Assembly (NCBI GenBank): GCA_910578605.1
Contig: CAJTQG010000052.1
Coordinates: 1-19,807 of the forward strand
Direction of reading: 5' to 3'
DNA length: 19,807 nucleotides
Source of the DNA: an uncultured Lachnospiraceae bacterium
GTDB lineage: Bacteria > Bacillota > Clostridia > Lachnospirales > Lachnospiraceae
Numbering within the stretch: the first letter of the stretch is position 1; each line of letters begins with the position of its first letter. The translations under genes were made by a program, and so were the position numbers. This document shows positions 1 to 8,153 of this stretch, piece after piece. The notes under the pieces were generated by a model that made no database searches, was not told the DNA's origin, and saw nothing but the letters and a program-made list of their open reading frames with translations.

Positions 1-73
1 AGATATTACAAAATATTACTTACATAATAATACAAGCATGATTTTCCTTTTAAAAATAAGCGCTCTTAATCAG

Positions 74-120
74 AAAAAATAAAGGTTAATCCACCTATGG
101 CAAATTAACCTTTATTTTTT
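74..120 (-). terminator. Intrinsic terminator after the GH127 gene
   Basis: A perfect 17-bp inverted repeat (74-90 with 104-120) encloses a 13-base loop. The outer ends of the arms are A-runs and T-runs, so a U-tract follows the stem in either direction. It starts 11 bases past the GH127 stop codon and would end that transcript. It could also stop transcripts arriving from the left edge. Positions 1-73 show nothing recognisable. Confidence 0.9.
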
Positions 121-130
121 TGTTTATTAT

Positions 131-2671
131 TTAATTCACATGAAATATATAAGTTTTCTCTGTTTTAAAATCCTCCGCCTTCACTACAACCTCTATTTTC
201 CCAGCCTGTTCTATCTTTCTTTGGCTGACATCATCAATCAGAATTCCATCTACATACACCAAACCATTTTCATCCTGGGGTGTCAGCTTCAAATACAAGT
301 CCCCCTGCTCCTTTAACAATGTATATTGTGTTACAGCAGTGTCAAATGACGGCTCCAACCTTCCACCTTGTACATCCACTGCCTGCAATCCTGCATTTTT
401 ACTGTAATCTTGTACAATACACAGCTGGTCAAACAAACCTCCCACCCAACTGTCCCCTCTTGTCTCAAATTTTACATTGATAGTATCCTTCCCTTCTATG
501 CATTCATGGGAAATTGGATAATATTTATCAAAAAAGTTTTCTGGATTTTCATTTTGAATAGTTTCTTCCTTATATAGTACATTATCAATGTAAATATTGA
601 ATTCTCTTCCCGCATTACCGCTGAAATATTTTACAAGCAGGTAATTGTTCACCGAAGGATTCACCTTCATATCATAGGAAAACCATCCGTCCTTCCATGC
701 ATGGCGAAGCTGCAGACCATTATAGGTGCCAGCTCCCGTATTTTCCCCCTGAATATTGTGCAAAAGCTCATATTGGTCATTTCCCAGAGGGATACTGTCA
801 ATCGCTACTCTTTGTTTTCTTGCTTTTTCTTTTCCCCCTAATATATGATTTTGCAATGCCGTTGAATCCTTTTCTACCATATTCCAATAGATTCCATATC
901 TCTGAGTATGCTGTCTGTAATGAGGAGTAAAGATAAGCTGTGGACTGTCAGTATCCTTTAAGGTGAATTCCAGTATACCGTCCTTTTTCTCTACATTTTG
1001 CGCCGCATTTTTAATCCATTGCTCAACATCGCCTCGGGGTATGGTTATAAAATCCTTTATCGCAATATTTTTAGTAGCAATAGTTACATCCACTCCCGTT
1101 TTGCTCTCCTCCATATCCTCCGTTCCAAGACCAGCGCTAAGTACAAGAGGACCATATTTAAAAGCAATTACATGAGAGTTGTCATGAAGGGGGTGAACTG
1201 TGATATTCATGGGAATCGTATATTCTATTTCGTCATTTTCCTGCCATTGCCTTGTAATATAATAATATCCCCCCTGCTCTGTTATCACATCTGACTGCCC
1301 GTTTATTGTTACAATACATTTGCCTGCTGCCCAATCCGGAACACGAAGAGCAATTGTAAATTTATCCTTTGACACTTTGCGAAAGACAATTTTTGTTGTT
1401 TTCTCATTTGGTATCCGGCTTATCTGCTCTAGCTCTACCCCCTTCTCCTTCCAGTTGACCTTTGAGCTGATAAACTGATTAACATAGATAGTATCTTCCC
1501 TGTGAAAATATAGGCTGTCATTACATTTGGTAAAATTCTCCATTCCTGTTCCTGTACAGCACCAAAAGCTGTCAAATGGTGTGCCATACACTTTAAAATA
1601 TCCAGTTGCCATAGGCTGAAAATACATTGTCATACCTGTCTCAGGATTCTGGGAGGACATAATGGCATTCATAAATGTATTCTCATAAAAATCTGCATAT
1701 TTTTTATCTCCCGTAATTTTAAACAATTCTCTGGACAATTTTAACATATTATAAGTATTGCATGTCTCACAGTTGCAGTTTGTTCTCTCCCCGTCTAATA
1801 TTTTAGGCTCCCCAAAGTGCTCCCACTCACTGTTTCCCCCTGTCACATAAGTGTGATTTTCGGTCACTAAATCCCAAAAACTGCGGGCCGACTGAAGATA
1901 AAACTCCTCACTGCCGTCTTTATCCAGTGCTATATAGCGGTACAGACTTCCTAAAAACTTCGGGATTGTAGTGTTTGCATGTTTTCCGTTTAATATATCC
2001 TGCCCCTTATGAATTGGGGTAAACAATGACAGTTCGTCAAACATATGAGCGGCTTTGGCATGCTCCTCTTTTCCGGTTACCATGTACAAATCGTACATGG
2101 TCTCATTCATGCCGCCGTATTCTACCGCCAACACCGTCTGCTGTGTCTGGACGGACCAATTCAGAGCACGGTGAGCCACCCAATCCCCCAACCTACTCAC
2201 AACCTGCAGAGCCATTTCACTGCCTGCCAGCCTATAACAGGAAATCAAGCCCGCGATTATTTTATCCATTGTATACCAAGGCACCCAACAAGGCTGGTTT
2301 GTCTCTACATTGTCAAACAACCCCTCATCAAAAGCAGACAAATAGCCGCTCTCCAATTGACATTTTTCTAATTCTCCCACAATATCATTTATTTTTTCTA
2401 GCAGTTCATTATCCTTCGTAGACGCATATCCTTGGGAGATGGCTGTTAAATAATGACCTAAAATATGTCCCCGAATCTCTGTGCTCTCCCACCCCTTATA
2501 CTTTAAAGCCTTGATTTTTAACCCTTTTGTCTCACGAAAGCCCGCCACCAAACGGTCTGTCTCATAACGTTTTAAATAGGCTATATCCTTTTGAAGTGCA
2601 TTTTGAAAATAACTATCTGTAATTACTACCTCATCCAATCTAAAATCTTGTATTTTCTCCATATTATACAT
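131..2671 (-). CDS. Beta-L-arabinofuranosidase, glycoside hydrolase family 127 (DUF1680) with C-terminal accessory domains
   Basis: Predicted retaining beta-L-arabinofuranosidase that releases arabinose from beta-linked arabino-oligosaccharides. The first ~510 residues match the GH127/DUF1680 fold. The family zinc/nucleophile site is visible as E302-x-C304 and the pair C371-C372, corresponding to Glu338, Cys340, Cys417 and Cys418 of Bifidobacterium HypBA1. E284 in an ExF context is the likely acid/base. Residues ~500-600 (ending YGIYW) look like DUF4986, ~650-755 like the beta-sandwich common at the end of these enzymes, and ~765-846 like a cadherin-like beta-sandwich domain. No signal peptide or membrane segment is seen, so it should act in the cytoplasm on imported sugars. 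Two starts are possible: the first ATG has AAGGAG 11 bases upstream, while the ATG at codon 4 (2662) has AAAGGA at 8 bases, the spacing usual in this window. GH146 or another DUF1680 specificity cannot be excluded. Confidence 0.88.
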   Translation of the reverse strand: MYNMEKIQDFRLDEVVITDSYFQNALQKDIAYLKRYETDRLVAGFRETKGLKIKALKYKGWESTEIRGHILGHYLTAISQGYASTKDNELLEKINDIVGELEKCQLESGYLSAFDEGLFDNVETNQPCWVPWYTMDKIIAGLISCYRLAGSEMALQVVSRLGDWVAHRALNWSVQTQQTVLAVEYGGMNETMYDLYMVTGKEEHAKAAHMFDELSLFTPIHKGQDILNGKHANTTIPKFLGSLYRYIALDKDGSEEFYLQSARSFWDLVTENHTYVTGGNSEWEHFGEPKILDGERTNCNCETCNTYNMLKLSRELFKITGDKKYADFYENTFMNAIMSSQNPETGMTMYFQPMATGYFKVYGTPFDSFWCCTGTGMENFTKCNDSLYFHREDTIYVNQFISSKVNWKEKGVELEQISRIPNEKTTKIVFRKVSKDKFTIALRVPDWAAGKCIVTINGQSDVITEQGGYYYITRQWQENDEIEYTIPMNITVHPLHDNSHVIAFKYGPLVLSAGLGTEDMEESKTGVDVTIATKNIAIKDFITIPRGDVEQWIKNAAQNVEKKDGILEFTLKDTDSPQLIFTPHYRQHTQRYGIYWNMVEKDSTALQNHILGGKEKARKQRVAIDSIPLGNDQYELLHNIQGENTGAGTYNGLQLRHAWKDGWFSYDMKVNPSVNNYLLVKYFSGNAGREFNIYIDNVLYKEETIQNENPENFFDKYYPISHECIEGKDTINVKFETRGDSWVGGLFDQLCIVQDYSKNAGLQAVDVQGGRLEPSFDTAVTQYTLLKEQGDLYLKLTPQDENGLVYVDGILIDDVSQRKIEQAGKIEVVVKAEDFKTEKTYIFHVN

Positions 2672-2714
2672 CCTTTCTTTCGCTCCTTATTCATTTTTAC
2701 TTTTTAATGTATCT

Positions 2715-2743
2715 ATTGTAACAAACAGATGATTTTTCGTAAA
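2715..2743 (-). promoter_or_regulatory. Sigma-A type promoter of the GH127 gene
   Basis: On the minus strand TTTACG (2738-2743) is followed after 17 bases by TACAAT (2715-2720), which is preceded by TGT as an extended -10. Start of transcription would fall near 2708, about 37 bases before the first ATG. It lies downstream of the GH51 terminator, so the two arabinofuranosidase genes appear to be transcribed separately. No clear catabolite-response element was recognised. Confidence 0.6.
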
Positions 2744-2766
2744 TATAGATAGGCTGTAAAAAGTGT

Positions 2767-2796
2767 AAAAAGGTCAGATTTTACTCTGACCTTTTT
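2767..2796 (-). terminator. Intrinsic terminator between the GH51 and GH127 genes
   Basis: A perfect 11-bp stem (AAAAAGGTCAG at 2767-2777 with its complement at 2786-2796) closes an 8-base loop. On the minus strand it is followed by ACAC and another T-run. It lies 33 bases past the GH51 stop codon. Read-through could still give partial co-expression of the GH127 gene. Confidence 0.85.
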
Positions 2797-2829
2797 AATG
2801 AATATAACTATTTATTTATGAAGTAAACA

Positions 2830-4332
2830 TTATTTGTGCAGTCGAATGACATTCCATGACTTCTTGCCCAGCACTCCTGTCAGCATACCCTCCTCCATCT
2901 TCACCTTGTCACTGCATACAAACGGCACCACATTATCGGGGTTGCTCTCTGTATTCTCCGCTTTTAAATCCTCATGAGAAAGACAAATATGCTCTGCTAC
3001 TTTGTAATCTGCAAATTGGCGCATATCACAGCTAATCTCCATATCCTCCTGCAAATCTTTGTTAACCGCAAATATCGTAATGCTTTCCTCCTCCTCATTC
3101 ATAATAATGACACAATCCACATAAGGGGCATCCCCATAATCCTTCGTCTCATAAACTGGAGCTTTCACAATAGTGTTCAGCACTGTTCCATTGCCATATA
3201 CACTGGCATGCATATATGGATAATAGATGGTCTGTCTCCATGCACCTGTGTCGGATGTCATAATCGGTGCAATGACATTGACAAGCTGTGCCATACATGC
3301 CACCTTTACTCTGTCTGCATGGCGCAGCATTGTAATTAACATGCTTCCTATGAGCAGTGCATCTTCAAAATTATATACATCCTCTAGCTGATGAGGTGCT
3401 TTGGACCATTTTTCTATTTTACTGTCTGCCTCGTTAGAGTGATACCATACATTCCACTCGTCAAAGGAGAGATTAATTTTCTTTTTACTTCTCTTCTTTG
3501 CCTTCACATAATCACAGATTGAGATTACGTCTGTAATAAAACGGTCCATTCCCACATTGGATGCCAAAAAGTTTGGTGTATTATCGTGGCGGTTTCCATA
3601 GTAGGTGTGCAGTGACAGATAATCTACCACATCATAAGCCTCATCTAACACTGTGGCCTCCCACTGTGCAAAAGTATCCATACCATGATGAGAGCTTCCA
3701 CAGGCAACCAGCTCAATATTGGGGTCCAAAAGTCTCATCACTCTTCCTGTCTCCCCCGCTAATCTGCCATACTCGTAGGCGGTTTTATGCCCAATCTGCC
3801 AAGGACCATCCATCTCATTTCCAAGACACCAAGTTTTAATATTGTGAGGCTCTTTATAACCATGGCGAATACGCATATCACTGTAATATGTGCCCTCTTT
3901 AAAGTTACAGTACTCCAGCACATTCTTAGCGTCATCTACGCCTCTTGTCCCAAGGTTTACTGCCATCATAACCTCTGTGTTTGCCTTCTTTGCCCAGTCC
4001 ACAAATTCATTCAACCCAAACTCGTTTGTCTCAATCACACCCCATGCCAGCTCTGGTCTTGCGGGCCGTTCCTCCTTTGGTCCCACTGTGTCCTCCCAGT
4101 GATATCCTGATATAAAATTACCCCCTGGATATCTGACAATAGGCACCTGAAGATTTTTCACAAGCTCCAATGTATCCTTGCGAAAACCCTGCTCATCGGA
4201 AAACGGACTGTCCGGCTGATAGATTCCCTCATAAACAGCTCGTCCCAAATGTTCAATAAAGGAACCATAGATTTTTCTGTCTACCTTTGACACAATAAAA
4301 TTTTTGTCAATCACAATCTCCGTTTTTTTCAT
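2830..4332 (-). CDS. abfA: Intracellular alpha-L-arabinofuranosidase, glycoside hydrolase family 51
   Basis: Removes terminal alpha-L-arabinofuranosyl units from arabinan or arabinoxylan oligosaccharides, releasing L-arabinose. At 500 residues it has the normal length for GH51 AbfA enzymes. The N-terminal IYGSFIEHLGRAVYEGIY and RYPGGNFISGYHWEDTVGP stretches are hallmark motifs. The acid/base is E173 in CLGNEMDGPWQ and the nucleophile E292 in LSFDEWNVWY, nearly identical in numbering to the Geobacillus enzyme (E175/E294). The last ~110 residues form the usual beta-sandwich domain. There is no signal peptide, so it acts in the cytoplasm. AGGAGG lies 8 bases before the ATG and fixes the start. 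No arabinose transporter or araABD gene is in the window, so uptake and catabolism must be encoded elsewhere. Confidence 0.96.
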   Translation of the reverse strand: MKKTEIVIDKNFIVSKVDRKIYGSFIEHLGRAVYEGIYQPDSPFSDEQGFRKDTLELVKNLQVPIVRYPGGNFISGYHWEDTVGPKEERPARPELAWGVIETNEFGLNEFVDWAKKANTEVMMAVNLGTRGVDDAKNVLEYCNFKEGTYYSDMRIRHGYKEPHNIKTWCLGNEMDGPWQIGHKTAYEYGRLAGETGRVMRLLDPNIELVACGSSHHGMDTFAQWEATVLDEAYDVVDYLSLHTYYGNRHDNTPNFLASNVGMDRFITDVISICDYVKAKKRSKKKINLSFDEWNVWYHSNEADSKIEKWSKAPHQLEDVYNFEDALLIGSMLITMLRHADRVKVACMAQLVNVIAPIMTSDTGAWRQTIYYPYMHASVYGNGTVLNTIVKAPVYETKDYGDAPYVDCVIIMNEEEESITIFAVNKDLQEDMEISCDMRQFADYKVAEHICLSHEDLKAENTESNPDNVVPFVCSDKVKMEEGMLTGVLGKKSWNVIRLHK

Positions 4333-4374
4333 AAAAAATACCTCCTGGTTTTATATTTTCCTTTTTCTGACTGA

Positions 4375-4403
4375 ATTATATAAAATCATCCTAAAATAAA
4401 CAA
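4375..4403 (-). promoter_or_regulatory. abfA: Sigma-A type promoter of the GH51 gene
   Basis: On the minus strand TTGTTT (4398-4403) and TATAAT (4375-4380) are 17 bases apart, predicting a start near 4368 and a ~35-base leader with AGGAGG at 4341-4346. It is divergent from the gntR promoter, whose boxes begin ~55 bases away. The palindrome at 4445-4477 lies upstream of this promoter and does not overlap it. Confidence 0.65.
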
Positions 4404-4444
4404 TGATATATTCCGTTTTGAAATTGATGTTTTATGCTTAAAAT

Positions 4445-4477
4445 ATTATGTGTACTACTTGACATAGTACACATAAT
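4445..4477. promoter_or_regulatory. Palindromic operator around the -35 box of the gntR-ABC operon
   Basis: A perfect 13-bp inverted repeat, ATTATGTGTACTA (4445-4457) and its complement (4465-4477), is separated by the 7-base spacer CTTGACA, which carries the -35 hexamer. A further half-site TAGTACAC lies at 4484-4491 over the -10 box, repeating the right arm core at 4465-4472 with a 19-base step. The core reads GTGTA-13 bases-TACAC, which resembles the operator form remembered for the YtrA subgroup of GntR regulators. Autoregulation by the adjacent GntR protein is an inference from position and symmetry. Confidence 0.75.
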
Positions 4478-4487
4478 CTGCTATAGT
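4459..4487 (+). promoter_or_regulatory. Strong sigma-A promoter of the gntR-ABC operon
   Basis: A perfect -35 TTGACA (4459-4464), a 17-base spacer and TATAGT (4482-4487) predict a start near 4494 and a ~100-base leader before the GTG start codon. The promoter is overlaid by the palindrome at 4445-4477 and the half-site at 4484-4491, so a bound repressor would block both boxes. Confidence 0.8.
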
Positions 4488-4592
4488 ACACTTAGTCATC
4501 AGGAATAGAAATCATAAAATTATACAATCTACAAGTAGAATGACAATCTGTTGATTAATTTCCTGACAATATAAAAGAAAGGAGAATGTCAA

Positions 4593-4979
4593 GTGTTCCA
4601 AATTGATCCCATGTCCAGACAAGCGGTTTATGAACAACTCATCGAGCAGATGGAACGTTTTATACTGTCCGGTATTTTAAAATCCGGCGACCAGATTCCG
4701 TCTGTCCGCAGTCTTTCTGTGGATTTATCTGTGAATCCTAACACAATCCAAAAAGCGTATTCACAGATGGATGCCAAGGGAATGATCTATTCTGTACCAG
4801 GCAAAGGATGCTTCATCTCACCTGATGCGTTGGAACGATTAAGCAAAGCTAAAATGGAAAAAATAGAAGATTTTGAAAATCTAATTCTAGAACTGGCACT
4901 AGCCGGAATCACTCAAGAACAACTAACAGAAAGTATCAAACGTGTTTTTTCAAATATGCAAGAACAAAGCAGCAATTAA
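4593..4979 (+). CDS. GntR-family transcriptional regulator, YtrA subfamily
   Basis: A 128-residue regulator made almost only of the GntR winged helix. Residues ~10-75 contain the family's typical sequence (VYEQLIEQMERFILSG, GDQIPSVRSLSVDLSVNPNT, AYSQMDAKGMIYSVPGKGCF), followed by a short helical tail of ~50 residues. That short tail, lacking a ligand-binding domain, defines the YtrA group, which usually represses an adjacent ABC exporter in response to cell-envelope stress or antibiotics. The start is GTG, with AAAGGAG (4578-4584) 8 bases upstream; the nearby ATG at 4586 is out of frame. The ABC ATPase gene follows 53 bases later on the same strand, and a palindromic operator candidate overlaps the promoter. 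The inducing signal is unknown. Confidence 0.93.
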   Translation: MFQIDPMSRQAVYEQLIEQMERFILSGILKSGDQIPSVRSLSVDLSVNPNTIQKAYSQMDAKGMIYSVPGKGCFISPDALERLSKAKMEKIEDFENLILELALAGITQEQLTESIKRVFSNMQEQSSN

Positions 4980-5032
4980 CACTGCAACAGTAAAAAAGAT
5001 ACAAAAATCATATAGAAAGGAAAGAAAAAGTT

Positions 5033-5965
5033 ATGATTAAAGCAGAGAATCTCTCAAAAAAATTTGAGAATTTTATTGCATTAAATAGTTTAACCTGTAC
5101 CATTCCAAAAGGTTGTATATACGGAATGGTAGGCTCTAATGGTGCCGGTAAATCTACTTTTTTGAGATTGATTACGGGGGTGTACAAAGCAGACGGAGGT
5201 ACCATCACTATAGAAGATAAACATGTATATGAAAATCCGGCAATCAAAGACAGAATTGCCTATATTCCCGATGAATTATTCTTCCTGCCAGGTGCGAGTA
5301 TGAACAGAATGAGTGATTTATATGCAAGTATTTATAACAATTTTGATAGGGCCCGTTATAAATACTTAACAGAAGCTTTTGGATTAGACCCAAAGAAATC
5401 CGTCAACACCTTCTCAAAAGGTATGAAACGGCAAGCTGCTATTATTCTTGCCATTTCCTCCAAACCTGACTATATCTTTTTTGATGAGACCTTTGACGGA
5501 CTAGACCCTGTTATGAGAAATCTGGTAAAAAGCCTGATTTGTGATGACGTATTAGAGCGCAAGGCAACTGCTATTATTACCTCCCACTCACTCAGAGAGT
5601 TAGAAGATACATGCGACCAGCTTGCGCTGCTGCACAAAGGAGGTCTTGTGTTGGAAAGTGACGTACAGAATCTAAAAACCTCCCTTTTTAAAGTACAGAT
5701 TGCTTTTAATGATGATTATGACAAAGAAAGATTTCAGGATATTCAAATGATGCACTTTAAAAAATCCGGCTCTGTGTCTAACATCATTGTAAAAGGCGAC
5801 AGGGAGGAAACCGTATTAAAACTGAAATCTATGCAGCCTATTTTGTTGGATGTACTGCCTCTTTCCCTTGAGGAGGTATTTACCTATGAGATGGAGGCAT
5901 TAGGATATTCATTTGAAAATGTATTAAATGATCTCCCAAAATCAGAACAGAAAGGAGCAGTGTAA
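5033..5965 (+). CDS. ABC transporter ATP-binding protein (YtrB-like)
   Basis: A 310-residue ATPase that should power the membrane protein encoded next to it. Walker A is GSNGAGKST (34-42), the signature is FSKGMKRQ (127-134) instead of LSGGQ, Walker B ends in FFDE with catalytic E152, and the switch His is H185 in ITSHS. The Q-loop position reads YIPDE, so the usual Gln is replaced, as is common in YtrB/drug-exporter type ATPases. Residues ~215-310 form a C-terminal extension of unclear role. AAAGGA lies upstream with somewhat long spacing. The stop codon is one base before the ATG of the permease gene, and the permease ribosome binding site lies inside this gene's last codons, so translation is probably coupled. 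Confidence 0.95.
   Translation: MIKAENLSKKFENFIALNSLTCTIPKGCIYGMVGSNGAGKSTFLRLITGVYKADGGTITIEDKHVYENPAIKDRIAYIPDELFFLPGASMNRMSDLYASIYNNFDRARYKYLTEAFGLDPKKSVNTFSKGMKRQAAIILAISSKPDYIFFDETFDGLDPVMRNLVKSLICDDVLERKATAIITSHSLRELEDTCDQLALLHKGGLVLESDVQNLKTSLFKVQIAFNDDYDKERFQDIQMMHFKKSGSVSNIIVKGDREETVLKLKSMQPILLDVLPLSLEEVFTYEMEALGYSFENVLNDLPKSEQKGAV
5951..5957 (+). promoter_or_regulatory. Ribosome binding site that sets the permease start
   Basis: AAAGGAG lies 9 bases before the ATG at 5967. The reading frame is open further upstream to an ATG at 5928, but that would overlap the ATPase gene by 38 bases and has no comparable site in front of it. The start at 5967 is therefore preferred. Confidence 0.85.
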
Positions 5966-5966
5966 A

Positions 5967-8069
5967 ATGAAACGCTATTTTAGTTTTCAATTATTTAAGG
6001 ATGGCTTTCGACAACTGAAATTATTTGGTATTTTCAGCACAATTATTATAGGATTGGTATCCATATTCGTTCCTATCAGCACCATGCTGTCTGAACAGAA
6101 CGGTTCCTATACACCTACTATAACCGGTGTAGGAATCAACGTACTGTTACTATTGTGTACCTTTGTGCTAGCACCGATTTTTACTTTAAGTTTATTTTCC
6201 TTTTTAAATAAACGAAACACATCAGATTTTTACCACTCCATTCCCTTAAAAAGGACTTGTATCTACACAAGTTATATCGCATCCATTATGGCATGGATTA
6301 CTATTATTATTGTAGTTAACCTGTTGCTCAGCTACATGCTGTACTCCACCTTGACCTCCTGTGTCTTGTACAACCGCACGATACTAACCTATGCTTTAAA
6401 TGTTTGGATTGGAAGTTTGTACTGTGTAGCAACGGTATCTCTTGCTATGTGTATCAGCGGTACTACTTTAACCAATATTGTAGTAAGTGGTATTATTTTA
6501 TTCCTTCCAAGAATTTATATTTGTATGCTGTCTTACTGCATATGTGATTTATCCTTTATGAACTTTGATCATTTTATACCGATACTGACTCCTTCCTATG
6601 ATATTGTGTTTGGTTCAATTGCCTCCATGTTAGGGGTTGGCAACAGCAATCCCTTTTATATGCTGTCTAGCAGTATATATACCTTCTGTCTTGCCCTTAT
6701 CTTTTTTGCCTTGGCAATTTATTTATTTTCTAAAAGAAAGAGCGAGACGGCAGGATGCGCAGCCCCAAGTAATCATTTACAACATGTATATCGAATATTA
6801 GTTGCCTTTGTTGTATGCTTAATTCCCATTGGCGGTCTGAGTCATATGATAATAACTATGGTAGATTACGAAATAGACTCTTACGATATTCTTATGCTGA
6901 TTGTCTTTTATGTGATTGCCCTGTTAGTATATTTTGTCTATGAAATCATTACCACAAAGAAGCTGCGTAATTTACCAAAAACACTGCCAGGATTAGGTGT
7001 GCTCGTATTGATGAATGTATTGTCACTCTGTATTATACAAGGAGGCGTCACACTGGCAAAAAGCTTTACTCCAGCTTTGGAGGAGATAGAGTATGTCTAT
7101 ATTATAGGGGCTAATAATTATACTTTTACGGAAAAAGAATATTACTCCTATATTCAATCCAAAGTCAAATTGGAGGACAACACTATCAAAGAAATTATCT
7201 CTAAAAATTTAAAAGAAGAGGTAAATCAAACAGAAAAAATTTATTTCAGCGACTACTACACTGTTAAAATCAAAGCAGGCTCCAAAACCTGTTACAGAAA
7301 TATACGTCTCAACAGTACAGATTTAGAAAATATTCACAAACTATTAGAAGCTAATAAAGACTATCAGGCTAAATTTGTCAATCTGCCGGATTACAGCACA
7401 CTGGGAACCTCCTTCACAATCCATGGTCTGGCATACAGCGCTACTAAATTGTCTGGCAATCAGAAAAAAACATTGTACGAAAGTGTGCAAAAGGAAATTA
7501 AAGAATTAGGCTATAACGGATGGTATGAACGACTTCATACACAAATTGGCTACTCTTCCACCGACTTTTATATGACTACCTTTGTGGGAACAGAAAGCTG
7601 CTCATTAACGTTTCCTCTGGAAATTCTGCCTAATTCCTTCCTTTTGTTCACCAAAATGATGACAAATGACAACACCATTGCAGAGACAAATCGGTTTTTA
7701 GAAAATCCGATGCAATACTCTTCCTTTTTAAATTGTTCTGTCACTGTCACAGACCTGCAAACATTGGCATCAGAGACTGCAAACATTTACTATGACGAGG
7801 AGGATACAAAAAATAATACCTCCTTTGATTCAGAGGAAAAGCTGTTAGAAAGCCTGAAAAAATTTGTACAGGACAGCAATTATGAAGACTATGCTAATTC
7901 CCGGTATGTAGTTGCCTTGGAGCTATTTACAGACACACAGAATATCACCCTCTACATTCCAATCAAGGGAAACGCAGATTTTAATAGTATGATGGAGGCA
8001 ATGAACAATTTCAATTCAGCTATGGAGAAAGAAGACATTTCAGACGAAAATGTAACCTACTATCGCTAA
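5967..8069 (+). CDS. ABC transporter permease with large C-terminal extracytoplasmic domain
   Basis: A 700-residue membrane protein, the partner of the preceding ATPase. About nine hydrophobic segments are visible, at roughly 19-38, 53-80, 101-127, 143-165, 168-192, 232-255, 275-297, 308-327 and 342-363. After the last one comes ~335 residues without a membrane segment, probably outside the cell. The sequence NKRNTSDFYHSIPLKR after the second segment resembles a motif found in ABC-2-like permeases of Clostridia. The overall layout suggests a regulated exporter or an antibiotic/envelope-stress module rather than a solute importer, since there is no binding-protein gene. The C-terminal region may match DUF6449-type domains, but this is not certain. 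Substrate is unknown. Confidence 0.85.
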   Translation: MKRYFSFQLFKDGFRQLKLFGIFSTIIIGLVSIFVPISTMLSEQNGSYTPTITGVGINVLLLLCTFVLAPIFTLSLFSFLNKRNTSDFYHSIPLKRTCIYTSYIASIMAWITIIIVVNLLLSYMLYSTLTSCVLYNRTILTYALNVWIGSLYCVATVSLAMCISGTTLTNIVVSGIILFLPRIYICMLSYCICDLSFMNFDHFIPILTPSYDIVFGSIASMLGVGNSNPFYMLSSSIYTFCLALIFFALAIYLFSKRKSETAGCAAPSNHLQHVYRILVAFVVCLIPIGGLSHMIITMVDYEIDSYDILMLIVFYVIALLVYFVYEIITTKKLRNLPKTLPGLGVLVLMNVLSLCIIQGGVTLAKSFTPALEEIEYVYIIGANNYTFTEKEYYSYIQSKVKLEDNTIKEIISKNLKEEVNQTEKIYFSDYYTVKIKAGSKTCYRNIRLNSTDLENIHKLLEANKDYQAKFVNLPDYSTLGTSFTIHGLAYSATKLSGNQKKTLYESVQKEIKELGYNGWYERLHTQIGYSSTDFYMTTFVGTESCSLTFPLEILPNSFLLFTKMMTNDNTIAETNRFLENPMQYSSFLNCSVTVTDLQTLASETANIYYDEEDTKNNTSFDSEEKLLESLKKFVQDSNYEDYANSRYVVALELFTDTQNITLYIPIKGNADFNSMMEAMNNFNSAMEKEDISDENVTYYR

Positions 8070-8079
8070 TTATTAAGTA

Positions 8080-8126
8080 AAAAAAGAAAGAACAAGCCGG
8101 TTAAAATCCTTTGTTCTTTCTTTTTT
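8080..8126. terminator. Bidirectional terminator between the ABC operon and the BspA-like gene
   Basis: A perfect 16-bp stem (8080-8095 with 8111-8126) closes a 15-base loop, with an A-run at the left and a T-run at the right. It sits 10 bases after the permease stop and 27 bases past the end of the oppositely oriented surface-protein gene, so it can end both converging transcripts. Confidence 0.92.
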
Positions 8127-8153
8127 ATAAATTATTTTCCCATCAATATATCG

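Noticed and set aside
2026..2421. Plus-strand open frame of 131 codons inside the GH127 gene
   Set aside because: It lies wholly opposite a clearly coding enzyme, has no ribosome binding site and encodes a Pro/Ser-rich sequence with no recognisable fold; a shadow of the true gene.
4498..4565. TCAGGAA and TTCCTGA pairing in the gntR leader as a riboswitch
   Set aside because: Seven base pairs over a 54-base loop with no known riboswitch motif; likely chance.
5928..5966. Upstream ATG giving a 13-residue longer permease
   Set aside because: It overlaps the ATPase gene and would place the good AAAGGAG site inside the coding region; the ATG at 5967 fits better.
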